From NCBI RefSeq assembly GCF_001640025.1, contig NC_031672.1:62001-126000 (forward strand): a stretch of 64,000 nucleotides of DNA. Reading direction: 5' to 3'. Below, one piece after another: positions 50,903-60,885 of the stretch. The translations under genes were made by a program, and so were the position numbers. Below the pieces are notes generated by a model. It was not told the origin of the DNA, searched no databases, and saw only the letters and a program-made list of their open reading frames with translations. Origin of the DNA: Sugiyamaella lignohabitans. Lineage: Eukaryota > Ascomycota > Dipodascomycetes > Dipodascales > Trichomonascaceae. The first letter of the stretch is position 1; each line of letters opens with the position of its first letter.

Positions 50903-53359
50903 CTAATACACGTTCCTGTGGATAGCATCAGCCATCTTGACAACGTCGGCCATTTCCGGGACATCATGAACACGAACAATATCAGAACCACCTGCAATGA
51001 GAGAGGTGACGGTTGCAGCAGTGCCGAGGATTCTGTCAGCAGCTTCTTGGCGGCCGGTAATGGTACCAATGAACCGCTTTCTGCTGGGACCAAGGAGCCA
51101 GACGAGACCAGTGAAAGCCTCGCGAGAACGGAGAAGTTCAAGATTTCGTATTATGGCTAGGTTGTGATTGATGTTTTTTGCAAAACCAAGACCAGGGTCA
51201 AGAATAATCTGCCAGCGGGCAAGGCCGGCAGAAACGCAGTCATTGACCCTGTCTTCGAGTTCGCGGCCAACAATCTCGACAACAGCCTCGTCACTATCAT
51301 CTTTGACTTGAGAATCGGGAATCGAGTAATGAGCGAGTTTAGTCATTTCTTGTGGGGATCCACGAGTATGGTTTAAGATGATAGGGCACTTGTACTTGAC
51401 AGCGACTTCGAGGATGACGGGGTCCAGAACTCCAGCACTGATGTCATTGATGATGTTAGCACCAGCTTCTAAAGCAGCTTCAGCGACTTCACTACGGTAC
51501 GTGTCGATGGAAATAGGAATATGAGCCAGGTCAGGACATGCACGTAATGCTTTAATAGCAGGTACAATACGAGAGAGTTCTTCAGCAGACCCCGGGTCAA
51601 CAGATTTGGGGTTGGTGGACATGCCACCAACGTCTAGAATCTTTGCACCCTGTTTAACAAAAGTACAGGCGGTTTCCACAATATTGTCCAGGTTCACTTT
51701 GCCGCCGTCAGAAAACGAGTCTGGAGTCACATTTATGATGGCCATAATATCGGTGGAACGAGTGTGGTTTACAGGATCATACTCTAGGTTGCCAGCGGAA
51801 TGAGGCAGGGGAATGCATGTGACGAGCTGAGACGACGACTGAACGTCACTTGTACTTGGGATCTGATCGAGATGAGCACGGTAGGTTTCAGCAGTAAGAG
51901 GATGGAGAGCGTCGGAGGGCACTAGCTCTACAAGCGGTTGGAGAACAAATGATCGCGACAACATGCCAATATGAGGGATATTCAGACGTGGGTGGTTCAT
52001 AACCAGATCATCGTATAGAAGAATGTCGAGGTCGATGGTACGAGGACCGTTGTCCATGAGCTTGACACGACCCAGTGCATTTGACTCGATATCTTTGATA
52101 GAGTCTAAAAGGTCCAAAGGAGCCAGTTTGGTCTGGCAGTGAAACACTCCATTGTAGAATTTATTCTGGTCAGCCACAAACATGGGTTCCGACAAGTATA
52201 AAGATGAAGTTGCTATGACGTTAATATTTCGTTTAGCCAGTTCATGACGAGACTGTTCAATATTGGCAATTGGATCACCCTCGTTGCTGCCAAAGGCAAG
52301 ATAAACGTTGTGAATCGCATCAGCCACTGACAGTGTCTCTGTTCCAGATTGAGGGAACAGAGGTGTGGCAGTACCTGAAGCAGGAATCGATCGGGGTGTA
52401 GTAGTTCCAGCAGCACTAGCAGCAACTGAACTAGCATTGGTACCGGCAATATTGTCACTTTCTAGAGGCTCTGGTTCATCGTCTGTAAAAGAGTCTCTGG
52501 TACGAGTGATCTCAACACCAGCAGCTTCAGCAAACGTAATGGCACTGGGCTTTTCAGCACGTACAGTAGCCTTTTCAACCCCGCAAGTCTTGCAAATGAC
52601 TTTGGCTACCGAAGTAACAAATGCTTCAACAGTCTTATAGCTCGAGTCTTCAACGTGATTAGAAACAGTGTCGACTACTTGTCTGAAGTCGTAGTGTTTA
52701 TTGAAAGTTGCCGTGGGAGTAGGGGCTGAACCAGTGCCATTATTATCTTGAGAAAGAGAAGCAACAGTAGAATCAGCATCAGCAGCAACAGCATTTGCAG
52801 TGCTTGTATGTGATCCTTCTAAAGTGGGTTTATACAGAGTGAGATCAAGAATAACGTTTTGACGATGTAGTCGTTCAATAGTGTTTACACCGATAATTGT
52901 TACAAGCTGAAGTTTGTGTATCTTGACGACATCAGTTGTACCTGGAGTGGTGACAATTTTATATCCACCATCTGCTGTCGAAACCTTTCGTCGAGAAATA
53001 ATGATTTCTGAAGACTCAGCACGAAGAAGCGCTCTTGGCTTTTTGACATGAATAGTAGCCCACTGACCACCCGTACTATCGGCCAGAACCACTTCAGCCA
53101 CATTAGAAGCAATCTGTTCTAAAGACCGGAATTTTCCAGACTCTATATTTCTAGTGACATTTCTAGATATCACATCATAGTTCAATGAGTAGGTAAGATG
53201 GTCAGTAGAGCCAGCCTCAGCGACATCAGTATGAAGCCAGATCGATACAAGAACAGGTTGTGGTTGCGGCCGATGCCAAGCATCGACACCTGTAATGGCT
53301 TTAATAAACAGTTCTCGAACGAACACTAGGTCCTTCTGAGACGGATTATGAGTTTTCAT
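50903..53359 (-). CDS. FOL1: Trifunctional folate synthesis protein Fol1 (DHNA-HPPK-DHPS)
   Basis: The product is 818 residues from the ATG at 53359. It carries dihydroneopterin aldolase, pyrophosphokinase and dihydropteroate synthase activities. The paired DHNA domains cover about 10-260 (DLVFVRELFIKAITGVDAW; KIHKLQLVTIIGVNTIERLH). HPPK is at about 350-490 (VYLAFGSNEGDPIANIEQS, DNGPRTIDLDILLYDD, IPHIGMLSRSFVLQPL). DHPS is at about 533-815 (AIINVTPDSFSDGGK, ILDVGGMSTNP, NDISAG, ILDPGLGFAKN, SRKRFIG, RVHDV). The same frame is open for about 94 further codons upstream, Ser/Thr/Arg-rich but without ATG. A mitochondrial presequence from an upstream exon or near-cognate start is possible. Confidence 0.93.
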   Translation of the reverse strand: MKTHNPSQKDLVFVRELFIKAITGVDAWHRPQPQPVLVSIWLHTDVAEAGSTDHLTYSLNYDVISRNVTRNIESGKFRSLEQIASNVAEVVLADSTGGQWATIHVKKPRALLRAESSEIIISRRKVSTADGGYKIVTTPGTTDVVKIHKLQLVTIIGVNTIERLHRQNVILDLTLYKPTLEGSHTSTANAVAADADSTVASLSQDNNGTGSAPTPTATFNKHYDFRQVVDTVSNHVEDSSYKTVEAFVTSVAKVICKTCGVEKATVRAEKPSAITFAEAAGVEITRTRDSFTDDEPEPLESDNIAGTNASSVAASAAGTTTPRSIPASGTATPLFPQSGTETLSVADAIHNVYLAFGSNEGDPIANIEQSRHELAKRNINVIATSSLYLSEPMFVADQNKFYNGVFHCQTKLAPLDLLDSIKDIESNALGRVKLMDNGPRTIDLDILLYDDLVMNHPRLNIPHIGMLSRSFVLQPLVELVPSDALHPLTAETYRAHLDQIPSTSDVQSSSQLVTCIPLPHSAGNLEYDPVNHTRSTDIMAIINVTPDSFSDGGKVNLDNIVETACTFVKQGAKILDVGGMSTNPKSVDPGSAEELSRIVPAIKALRACPDLAHIPISIDTYRSEVAEAALEAGANIINDISAGVLDPVILEVAVKYKCPIILNHTRGSPQEMTKLAHYSIPDSQVKDDSDEAVVEIVGRELEDRVNDCVSAGLARWQIILDPGLGFAKNINHNLAIIRNLELLRSREAFTGLVWLLGPSRKRFIGTITGRQEAADRILGTAATVTSLIAGGSDIVRVHDVPEMADVVKMADAIHRNVY

Positions 53360-54023
53360 CTCGGCAGTCACTGTAGGAGATGGGGTAGACGTGTGGGAAG
53401 AAGGGTGCACCGAAGAAAAATCTCGGACCCTGGATCTTGGATCGTAAACCTTGATCGGTGATTGCAGCAAACTTCGAGAACTAACAAGAGAAGTCCTACT
53501 AGTAAAAGTCCTAGTAGTAGAAACGCCAGTAGTAGAAGCACCAGTAGCGAAAGTACCAGTAGCGATATATACAAACCCCCTGATACGGGGCAAACAGAGT
53601 CGAGTTAAAGAAATGATATGCCAATGACAGGGTCTCCAAGACTACAAAATTATTATTCGTAGGCTGGAGAGGGGTGATACGAAGTCAATTGCACAGACGC
53701 AATCAAACAGCTTACAAAACCGCTTTACAACAAAAAGAGAATGGCAGTCTGACTCAGCGCAATTGGTGCAGCCATCAACAGACGTTCAGCATGTGAAAAG
53801 ATTTAGATCATTTCTGCAATCAGTCTACTGTTAACCTGCATACTGAGACGATCATAGCGTCTGTAATTATCCTTGCACCATACAAGACTGCCACCCGGCT
53901 AACAGACTCCTATGTATATTGCCCCGCCTTGACCGGCCTTTATCTGTAGATCTCATCGCTTGCTACAGCCAGCCCATCTCATCACTCCATCCACCTCTCT
54001 CTTCACTTCAATTGGCAACCAAA
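53360..54023. promoter_or_regulatory. FOL1-AIM19 divergent region
   Basis: The first 280 bp (53360-53640) remain open in the FOL1 frame without ATG. The remainder is intergenic. No GC element is present. Confidence 0.5.
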
Positions 54024-54723
54024 ATGTCCAACAACAACGTCGATATCGAGTCCATTGTGCCTCCATCCGGCCCGGCCAAATCACCCGTCCAACAGTCATA
54101 CGACTTCCTCAAAAACTCGTCCAAAACCCCGCTCCCTGCGGGCCTGTCCGCCCTCACTTGTAAGTCTTTCCCTGGTCCTTCTCCGGGCAATTGCTGCCTC
54201 CGGCGGCTGGGGCTCCGCCCCAGACCCCGTGGCTCCTCTCACTGCGCTCGAGTCGAGCGTTGGGGCCCCCAGAATGCTCCGCTTCGCGGAGCACAACCAG
54301 GTCTGGGCGGAGCCCAGCCGCCGGAGGCATGCCCTTTCCGTACTAACTCTTCACAGTGGGACTGATGTGGCCCTCGGCCGGCAAAGGCGTCAAGTTCAAG
54401 CCGTCAAGAGCCTCGGTGTCTGTTTTTGGTGCCGCTTTTGCTCTTGGAGGGTTTATTATCTACGACGGTGATCTGGTCAACGGTGCCGGATTCACTTCTG
54501 GTAAGTTCTTGTTTCGTCAACTACGGGATCTGCTGTGTTTCAGCGAACTAACGTGTTTACAGCCTGGAGTATACTGTATCTCCTCGTCAACGGACGGGCA
54601 GCTCTTACCCAGCTGCGGTTCACGCCATTGCTGGCGTCGGGTCTTGTCTCGTTTAACGCCGTAAATTACGGCCGGGAGTTCTTCTTTCCGTCAACCAAAC
54701 AGACTCTCGACTGGTCTAACTAA
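54024..54723 (+). CDS. AIM19: Aim19-family mitochondrial membrane protein (3 exons)
   Basis: Exons are 54024-54159, 54357-54500 and 54563-54723, giving 146 residues. The conserved part spans exons 2 and 3: FGAAFALGGFIIYDGDLVNG joined to AGFTSAWSILYLLVNGRAAL. This matches the yeast Aim19 segment around IYDxDLxNGAGF.xxWSxLYL. A further hydrophobic segment, PLLASGLVSFNAVNYGREFF, completes a small polytopic protein. Aim19 is mitochondrial and its biochemical function is not established. Intron 1 (197 nt) is largely a GC palindrome; intron 2 is 62 nt. Both are GTAAGT..CTAAC..CAG, and the splices preserve frame. Confidence 0.85.
54194..54330. repeat. GC-palindrome family copy K, filling AIM19 intron 1
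   Basis: The left arm is TGCCTCCGGCGGCTGGGGC, loop TCC, GCCCCAGACCCCGTGGCTCC. The right arm has a one-base-pair shorter stem, CTGGGC-GGA-GCCCAG, so one G and its pairing C are both missing, followed by CCGCCGGAGGCA. The centre has AATGCTCCGCTTCGCGGAGC. It takes 137 of the 197 intron bases, leaving the donor and the branch/acceptor intact. Confidence 0.95.
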
Positions 54724-54788
54724 TGCTCGGTCATGTATCTCTTATAAATATTTTCATGACGCAGGGTGTTACACAGGGGGCGGGTAGT

Positions 54789-54843
54789 GTGCCGCCAATG
54801 GCTGGGGCGCTGCTCCAGACCCCGTTGTGCCCGCTCCGCTAGC
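54789..54843. repeat. GC-palindrome half-element L, degenerate
   Basis: GTGCCGCCAATGGCTGGGGC, loop GCT, GCTCCAGACCCCGTTGTG, then CCGCTCCGCTAGCG. It is a left arm with several substitutions and lacks a right arm nearby. It starts 66 bp after the AIM19 stop. Confidence 0.75.
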
Positions 54844-56223
54844 GTTGTTGGCGTGTCAGGCAGCGCTGCTTGAGGGGAATTTTTGTGATTGTGTGTTGGT
54901 TTTTTTCTGGTTGGAACTGAGGGTTTTTGGGTTTCAAGCCAGGTGGACCCTGGTGATCCTGGCGTCAGATAAGAAAAGCGGGGCTCCTGTTCCTGACGAG
55001 ACGCATGTGGAACAGGAATCAAAAAGAGTACACCCCAGCTGGTTTGGCTCTGGAGGGGTCACCCCTCCCCCAGAGTTGGTTTATGCGGAGCGTCAGGTGG
55101 ATCTGTGCAGCTGCCCCACATGCGACATGCGATGTTCAGGGTGCAGACCCAGGTCTCTAACATGGGTCGGTAATAGCAGTTTGTATGGCTACCTTGATAC
55201 TGGATAAGTACTTTTTTGGGTACTATTTGAACTGGTTCGTCTAATTGAATCGATGTTTAAGGTACTGGAGCCGTTACCCAGGTATTACGACCCGTTATCG
55301 CTGTGCATACTGGTACGTCATGTTGCTAATCCCTGATCGTGGGCTAGGGTGCGCGCATTATGTGACTGATGAGAGCAGCAGGAGAAGGAGCAGCAGATTG
55401 TGGGGAGTAATAATTAAGTCACTGTTCAGTCAGAAGCTGGTTATACCGGTATCCTAACAAGATAAAGGCCACATACGAAGGTGTGAGAAGTTGAAATCCG
55501 ATTGGTTTCTTTCAAGTGTCCGAACAAAAACAAGTGTTTGGCTGGCATTTGTAACGACGGTGGAGATAGTAGTCATTGTTTACTTTGACAGCCACTGATA
55601 TTGAGGTATACGATTGACACCTTTGCCAAACTCAAACAGATCGATCAATATTGGCTAAAGAGGAGTTGATAGTACGAGAGAGAACTGATTCCTAGATAAT
55701 TGGCAGCTGAGATCGAGAACTTGATATAGTGCAGTAGTTGAACAGTCGATATCAGGAGACATAGTGGCGTCCAGTGAAATTCGGTAATAGCGGTATCGTG
55801 ATCTCCAAGTTGGTACATACAGTAGTTCAGTTGGAATTCAGATCAAGTCAAGTCGAGTGTAGGACTATTTTGAATCACTAGGCTCTGATTTGGAAAGTAT
55901 TTTATACCTCAGGAGGTCAACCATTTGGATCTCAGAGCTGAGTTGCGTTCTGATTAAGTTATTGAAGTACACTGATCTGTGCAAAGTCTACCATATCAGT
56001 TATATTCATTACAAGTTCTTTTATTTGTGAAGCTCTATTGATAGTTTAAGAGTGTTTGGTGATACTAATCTAGAAGGAGGGGAATCACAAAAGTACGTTT
56101 GATCGTTGAATAAAATACAAGAGGATTGGTGTTGCGGGTGGACTAAGAAATAGTGCAATACGCGACAATACTAGTCAGTATTGTGACATAACTTCAAAGT
56201 AGGTGGCGTACTACTACTATTGG

Positions 56224-56259
56224 ATGAACGAAAAGTCAAGTTGTATCCTCGAACTGTAA
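56224..56259 (+). other. Putative uORF of the RING gene
   Basis: This is the only ATG between 55371 and the main ATG at 56444. It encodes 11 codons ending TAA (MNEKSSCILEL). Whether it lies in the transcript is inferred, not shown. Confidence 0.4.
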
Positions 56260-56443
56260 CATCAGACAGACACGCCAAGTCAACTCTACGACTATATTTC
56301 ACTCAAGAAGTGCTATACAGTACAGCATAAGAGTAGGTACTCCCTGAACTAGTATTGCTACTGACTTGCTATTACGACTATACACAGTATAAAACCAGGA
56401 CTGGAGTATCAAATTTACCTATTATTACGGTTTCAGAACGAAG

Positions 56444-58015
56444 ATGCCTAATCTATCAACTCCAGCATCCAGACATACCCCGATCCTCACACCCAAGGTG
56501 ATGGCCATCACAGTGGTCATGGCCATGGCCATTTTTGGGCTGTTGATTAATAGACATTCGACCATGACAGCAGCACAGATTCCTGTTCTGATGCCCATGT
56601 CGGCAGTTATCACCTCTCCCGGGCGTAACATATCGATACCTGCGAGACCAGCGGCTTTTGGCCCCATGTTTCCTAGTAAGATAAAAGGAGATCAGCCAGA
56701 CAATGATAATGGTGATAATGAAGGTAGTGGTGATCATGGGGGAGATGGTGATAGTGAATTGGGTGGGTTTACTGGTTCACTATCAGTTGTACATTCGTTT
56801 GCATGTGGATCGGGTCAGGAAGGCCAGGGTCAATATGATGAAGATTACGAAGATTTAAGAGAAAAGATCGCTTTAGTCCAGCGAGGAGGCTGTGGCTTCT
56901 ATGAAAAAGTGCTAACACTCCAATCATGGGGCGCAGTTGCTGTCATTGTAGGAGACAATTTCTATCATCGTGGACTGGTCACTATGTATACAAGAGACGA
57001 GTTTGATTCAGCCCAAATTCCATCAGCTTTTGTTTCCCGAGAATCGTACGATACGCTTTCTGGACTCGACACTATCACCATCACGAGACTGCCAGACTCG
57101 GCTCCTATGATGAATACAGTAGTATTCCTCATGGTTAGTCCTCTGTGTTCTCTATCTATTATTTATGGCATCTTACTTTTCCATCGTCGATACCGATTAA
57201 TGAAAGAACGAGCACCCAAGTCGCTCGTGGACTCGCTTCCTACCCGGATCTGGCAAAGTTATAATGCCACTGATGAAGAGGACGATGACGAGACTAGCCA
57301 TCTTATCGCTAATACTCATGCTAATGGAAATACCGATGAAGATTCTGCTGTTTCGTCGACTGCTCTATCGCCAAAGTCTAGTAAAGGTGCTTATGATAAC
57401 GACATGACCACCAACGTGTCGAACGTAAATAGTGGCAGTCTGCTTCTAGCGCCCAAAAAACAATCGAGCCCATTATCGCTAATGATTAGTCGACGGGCCA
57501 GCATCACTCCACCGGCAACACTAGGAAGACCAGAGAAGATATGGGTGAGTTCGGGCGAATGCATCATTTGTTTAGAGGACTATGTAGCAGGTACCAGCAA
57601 AGTCATGAGATTGCCGTGTAACCACGAGTTCCACGCCGACTGTATCTCTAAGTGGCTAATATACCGCAAAAAGACGTGTCCAATCTGTAAACATGACGTG
57701 ACCAAACCTCCCAGATCCGCTACTACCATCAGCACTACCATCACTGGCACAGGTTCGCAACCGGGTTCTATCGACAGTCATTCCGAACACGACAACTCTA
57801 TCGACTGGAACTCCCCGCCTCACAGCAATCACGGCAATCGCAGCACTAACGACAACGACATACCCGATCTCTCGCATATCTCCACACCATCACCACCTCC
57901 ACGACGACCCAATACAACCACCGCGACCTCTGACACCTCTCTTTCCAACGAGACCACCGAAACGACTCCACTCAAAGGGAACATCAACAGCAAACCGACT
58001 GAACTTCTACCGTGA
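56444..58015 (+). CDS. PA-TM-RING-H2 transmembrane ubiquitin ligase
   Basis: The 523-residue protein has an N-terminal signal anchor (about residues 18-38, VMAITVVMAMAIFGLLIN). A protease-associated domain covers about 110-215 (LREKIALVQRGGCGFYEKVL, AQIPSAFVSRES). A transmembrane span lies at about 224-247 (VVFLMVSPLCSLSIIYGILL). A RING-H2 finger lies at about 372-412 (CIICLEDYVAGTSKVMRLPC, then NHEFH, ADC and CPIC). This is the GOLIATH/RNF13 layout of endosomal or vacuolar E3 ligases that ubiquitylate membrane cargo. The cytosolic tail is Ser/Thr/Pro-rich. No exact S. cerevisiae orthologue is claimed. Confidence 0.9.
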   Translation: MPNLSTPASRHTPILTPKVMAITVVMAMAIFGLLINRHSTMTAAQIPVLMPMSAVITSPGRNISIPARPAAFGPMFPSKIKGDQPDNDNGDNEGSGDHGGDGDSELGGFTGSLSVVHSFACGSGQEGQGQYDEDYEDLREKIALVQRGGCGFYEKVLTLQSWGAVAVIVGDNFYHRGLVTMYTRDEFDSAQIPSAFVSRESYDTLSGLDTITITRLPDSAPMMNTVVFLMVSPLCSLSIIYGILLFHRRYRLMKERAPKSLVDSLPTRIWQSYNATDEEDDDETSHLIANTHANGNTDEDSAVSSTALSPKSSKGAYDNDMTTNVSNVNSGSLLLAPKKQSSPLSLMISRRASITPPATLGRPEKIWVSSGECIICLEDYVAGTSKVMRLPCNHEFHADCISKWLIYRKKTCPICKHDVTKPPRSATTISTTITGTGSQPGSIDSHSEHDNSIDWNSPPHSNHGNRSTNDNDIPDLSHISTPSPPPRRPNTTTATSDTSLSNETTETTPLKGNINSKPTELLP

Positions 58016-58088
58016 TCGGTACTGCTTCTCTGTTTTTCATGCCATGTTTTTATTTTATTATTCTAATTTCAGTTGATGGGACAAAGGA

Positions 58089-58227
58089 TGCCTCTGGCGG
58101 CTGGGGCTCTGCCCCTGACCCCGTAGCTCCTCTCTCTTCGCTCGAGTCGATGCTTCGAAGGGTTCCCCCCAAAAAAAAACTCCTGCGAAGCAGGAGCTAT
58201 GGGGTCTGGGCCCCAGCCGCCGGAGGC
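58089..58227. repeat. GC-palindrome family copy M1
   Basis: The left arm reads TGCCTCTGGCGGCTGGGGCT, then CTGCCCCTGACCCCGTAGCT. The right arm has the loop-less form GGGGTCTGGGCCCCAGCCGC and ends GGAGGC. The inner hairpin is CTCCTGCGAAGCAGGAG. It begins 73 bp after the RING gene stop. Confidence 0.93.
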
Positions 58228-58272
58228 CCACTCCCGTTCCCGTGTAAACGCCCACATGAAGCAGTTACCCAT

Positions 58273-58398
58273 GCTGCTCTGCCCCTGACCCCGTGGCTCC
58301 TCTTTCTTCGCTCCACAAGTCGATGCTTCGAGGGGTTCCCCCCAAAAAACCTCTTGCGAAGCAGGAGCTATGGGGTCTGGGCCCCAGCCGCCGGAGGC
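58273..58398. repeat. GC-palindrome family copy M2 (tandem duplicate of M1)
   Basis: This copy shares with M1 the GTCGATGCTTCGA(A/G)GGG segment (58146 and 58319), the right arm, and the trailing CCGTGTAAACGCCCA. The offset is 171-173 bp. The left end is truncated to CTGCTCTGCCCCTGACCCC. Confidence 0.93.
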
Positions 58399-59756
58399 CC
58401 ACTTCCGGTCCCGTGTAAACGCCCAGTGGCGGACCGCCCATGGTGCGGGCATGGGCATCTGCTTCATGTAGGTTAAACAACATTAAGCTTATTATGCAAG
58501 CGCAACTGCAACGGTAATTTCCCCATGCATGGGCTATGTTTCAAAATCTGGACCGGTGCCTTTGCCAAGTCGGACCTGGTGATTTACCCCGCCCACGTCC
58601 GATTCCGCTCACTTACTGAGACTGCTGCTGTTAGATCTCCTGCTAAATCGGCCGTCAATCGCACCGGTCTCGGCTGTTGTTCATTTTTTATACCGCCGTA
58701 GCAGGGGCAACCCTTGTATCTCTAATAGTACCGCAGTTTTCGAGCCTGTGTTTCGACTCGTTTGCCCTCGTTTGCCCCCCCCCCCCCTCCCCCTCCGCCT
58801 CAGACCACCCCCTCATCATCCGTTTGTGCTGATTACGTAGCAAACTCCCTCAATCTGACTCAGGATTCTTCGGAAAATCGCTTGCTCCGACGGCATTTTT
58901 TTTTTTTGGGGTTCATGGTCAGTATTTTTCTTGGCTCCATAGCATCACGTGATTCCGGACATGTGTGTGCCGCATTTCTCTAGTTTAAACATAGTAGCTT
59001 AGCTAAGCAGATATCCTTAGATAAAAAAGAAAGAACATTTTTCCTTCTCGGATAAGCCGAATCGTCCACGCATATAATCCGAGACAACGAACGGCATTTT
59101 GCAGCATCCGGACATGAAATAGAATCTACTGCAAACGCAGCATCATCTTGATAATCACATCGACATCATCATTTCAACAACGAACCCACACCACCATCAC
59201 CCCCGCCACTCCCCCACTCACTTCACCACTTTGTAACTCAAGCATAGTGCAATAGTGATCGTCGACTCTTCTGTAGGTAGCCGAGTGAGCACATCGTCAG
59301 ATTGAGAAATAATCACCCGAAACTCTAATTATTCAGAGTAAAGCCCCCTCTCAGTGTCTCCCAATCAGAGAACTTAACAGTCTCATACTTTCTTTGTTAC
59401 AAACCTAAAATATCGGACCCCCCGAACAAGGACTCGGTAGGTCCCGCTTTTTTTTTCTGAATTTTCCTGTACCTCAGCAGTATTGTCTTGATTCATTTGG
59501 TGCCTGACTAAGGGTATTAGGGCCTTAATAGTAGTGCTTTTTTTGGACCTGTTAAGAATCTAGATCATTAACCTTTTTTTTTTAACTTGTTGAAAAATAA
59601 AAAAGCACACTAGTAAAAAAAACCGTTTATTGGTTTTTAAAATATCGCTACTGATCTAGTATCATAAACCATTTTGGTAAACGATAATTTCGCCAGATTA
59701 CATTGCTGACAAGCAAATTACCACCTATCATCAGCTGAAGTCCTGCCGCCGTTATA

Positions 59757-59836
59757 CAGTTGGCATCTTGACATTTGGCAGTTCGGCATTTCGACATATT
59801 GGTATTCCAGCGTTGTGGCATTTGGCATTTTGAGAG
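59757..59836. repeat. Short degenerate minirepeat in the bZIP leader
   Basis: Six or so variants of TTGGCAT, TTCGGCATTTCGACAT and TGGCATTTGGCATTTTGA occur at roughly 9-12 nt spacing. Confidence 0.5.
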
Positions 59837-60885
59837 CACCATTTCAGTTCCTTGCAGCACTCCCGCACCCCGTTACTTACTTGTAAATTTCTTGTTTGAC
59901 TAGTTTCTTTTTTTACCCACTTGCCACTTGCCGTGCGTATAGTGTGTAAGTATATTTTAAAGTTCACTGGAGTAAAGCGTTATACAAGGTGAAAAAGCAA
60001 CCCTCTGGCCATTTACATCCTCCACCAGCTACCTAGCCAGCAGTACTTTTTTTTCCAAAAAGACGAGTCACAAAACTCGCGTGGTTTCCTTTCTGTGCGA
60101 TCCTTCTGTTAACACCGTTGTTGTTATACGAATAGATTACCTTTGTCCTATATTTTCATTGTGACAGGGTTATTTTTTCTCGTTGTATCATTATTGGGCT
60201 ATATATTACCTCCACGTTACGCCTATCCCAATTATATTCCTTTTTATTCACTTTTTGTGCCAAAATTTCACCCATCTGATCTTGGTGTTCACTTGTTGTT
60301 ATTGCCCATTAGTTTTATTTTTTGGATTTCAAACCACTTACTCACGCACTGCTGTTGCAAGTTTAAATATTTTTGGTTTGTGTCAGTATCAAAAGTTAGA
60401 CTTTGAATCTGTCAAGCCACTGTGCGGAGAATTATTATAAGCTTATTACCCTGTTATTTTTTCCCTCCCATACAGGGCCACACGCGAGTATACGATAAGA
60501 CGCACTCTTAATCCCAACTTTGTGCCGGACTTAGATTTTAGATACAGAGACAAGCACTTTTTCTTTTACAAGCGGAACTGCCGAGAACTGAATACTTATT
60601 TTCATATTTGCAACTTTCTTACTACTCACCTTCCATTCCTAACACCCTTTCATCGTCTCTAAACACTGCTGACTGATCCTGTGTCAAAAGTCTTTTTCAC
60701 ATAAGCTCACAGCTGCTCTCATCCTTCATACATATCACGCTGACAGCACCTATTATTATCCACTCTAAATTCTAGGTCTTACATAATCCCACTGTCCTAC
60801 TTCACACGAATTCAGAACACATAATTGCACATCGCAACTCATACCCACTTTTTTTACGTCTGCACACTCGACCCCAACTACTATC

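Larger units (their letters stand above)
54724..56443. promoter_or_regulatory. AIM19 3' region and upstream region of the RING gene
   Basis: A degenerate GC half-element lies at 54789-54843. From 55371 to 56443 there is a single plus-strand ATG, which starts an 11-codon uORF at 56224-56259. The longer frame at 54827-55207 shows no coding character. Confidence 0.55.
58016..60885. promoter_or_regulatory. RING 3' region and very long bZIP upstream region
   Basis: Tandem GC elements lie at 58089-58398. A C-tract (G4-prone on the minus strand) is at about 58776-58800. A short-repeat block lies at 59757-59836. From 59117 to 60885 the plus strand has no ATG at all. A hydrophobic open frame at 60143-60406 begins only at TTG and is not supported as a gene. 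Confidence 0.6.

Noticed and set aside
54827..55207. 126-codon plus-strand frame after AIM19
   Set aside because: It starts at a non-ATG codon, has no recognisable motif, and overlaps a degenerate GC half-element.
58012..58483. Frames of 65-154 codons in both strands after the RING gene
   Set aside because: They are translations of the tandem GC elements; the repeated peptide text comes from the DNA duplication.
60143..60406. Hydrophobic 87-codon frame that looks like a small membrane protein
   Set aside because: It begins only at TTG, lies in a T-rich ATG-free leader, and hydrophobicity follows from T-richness.
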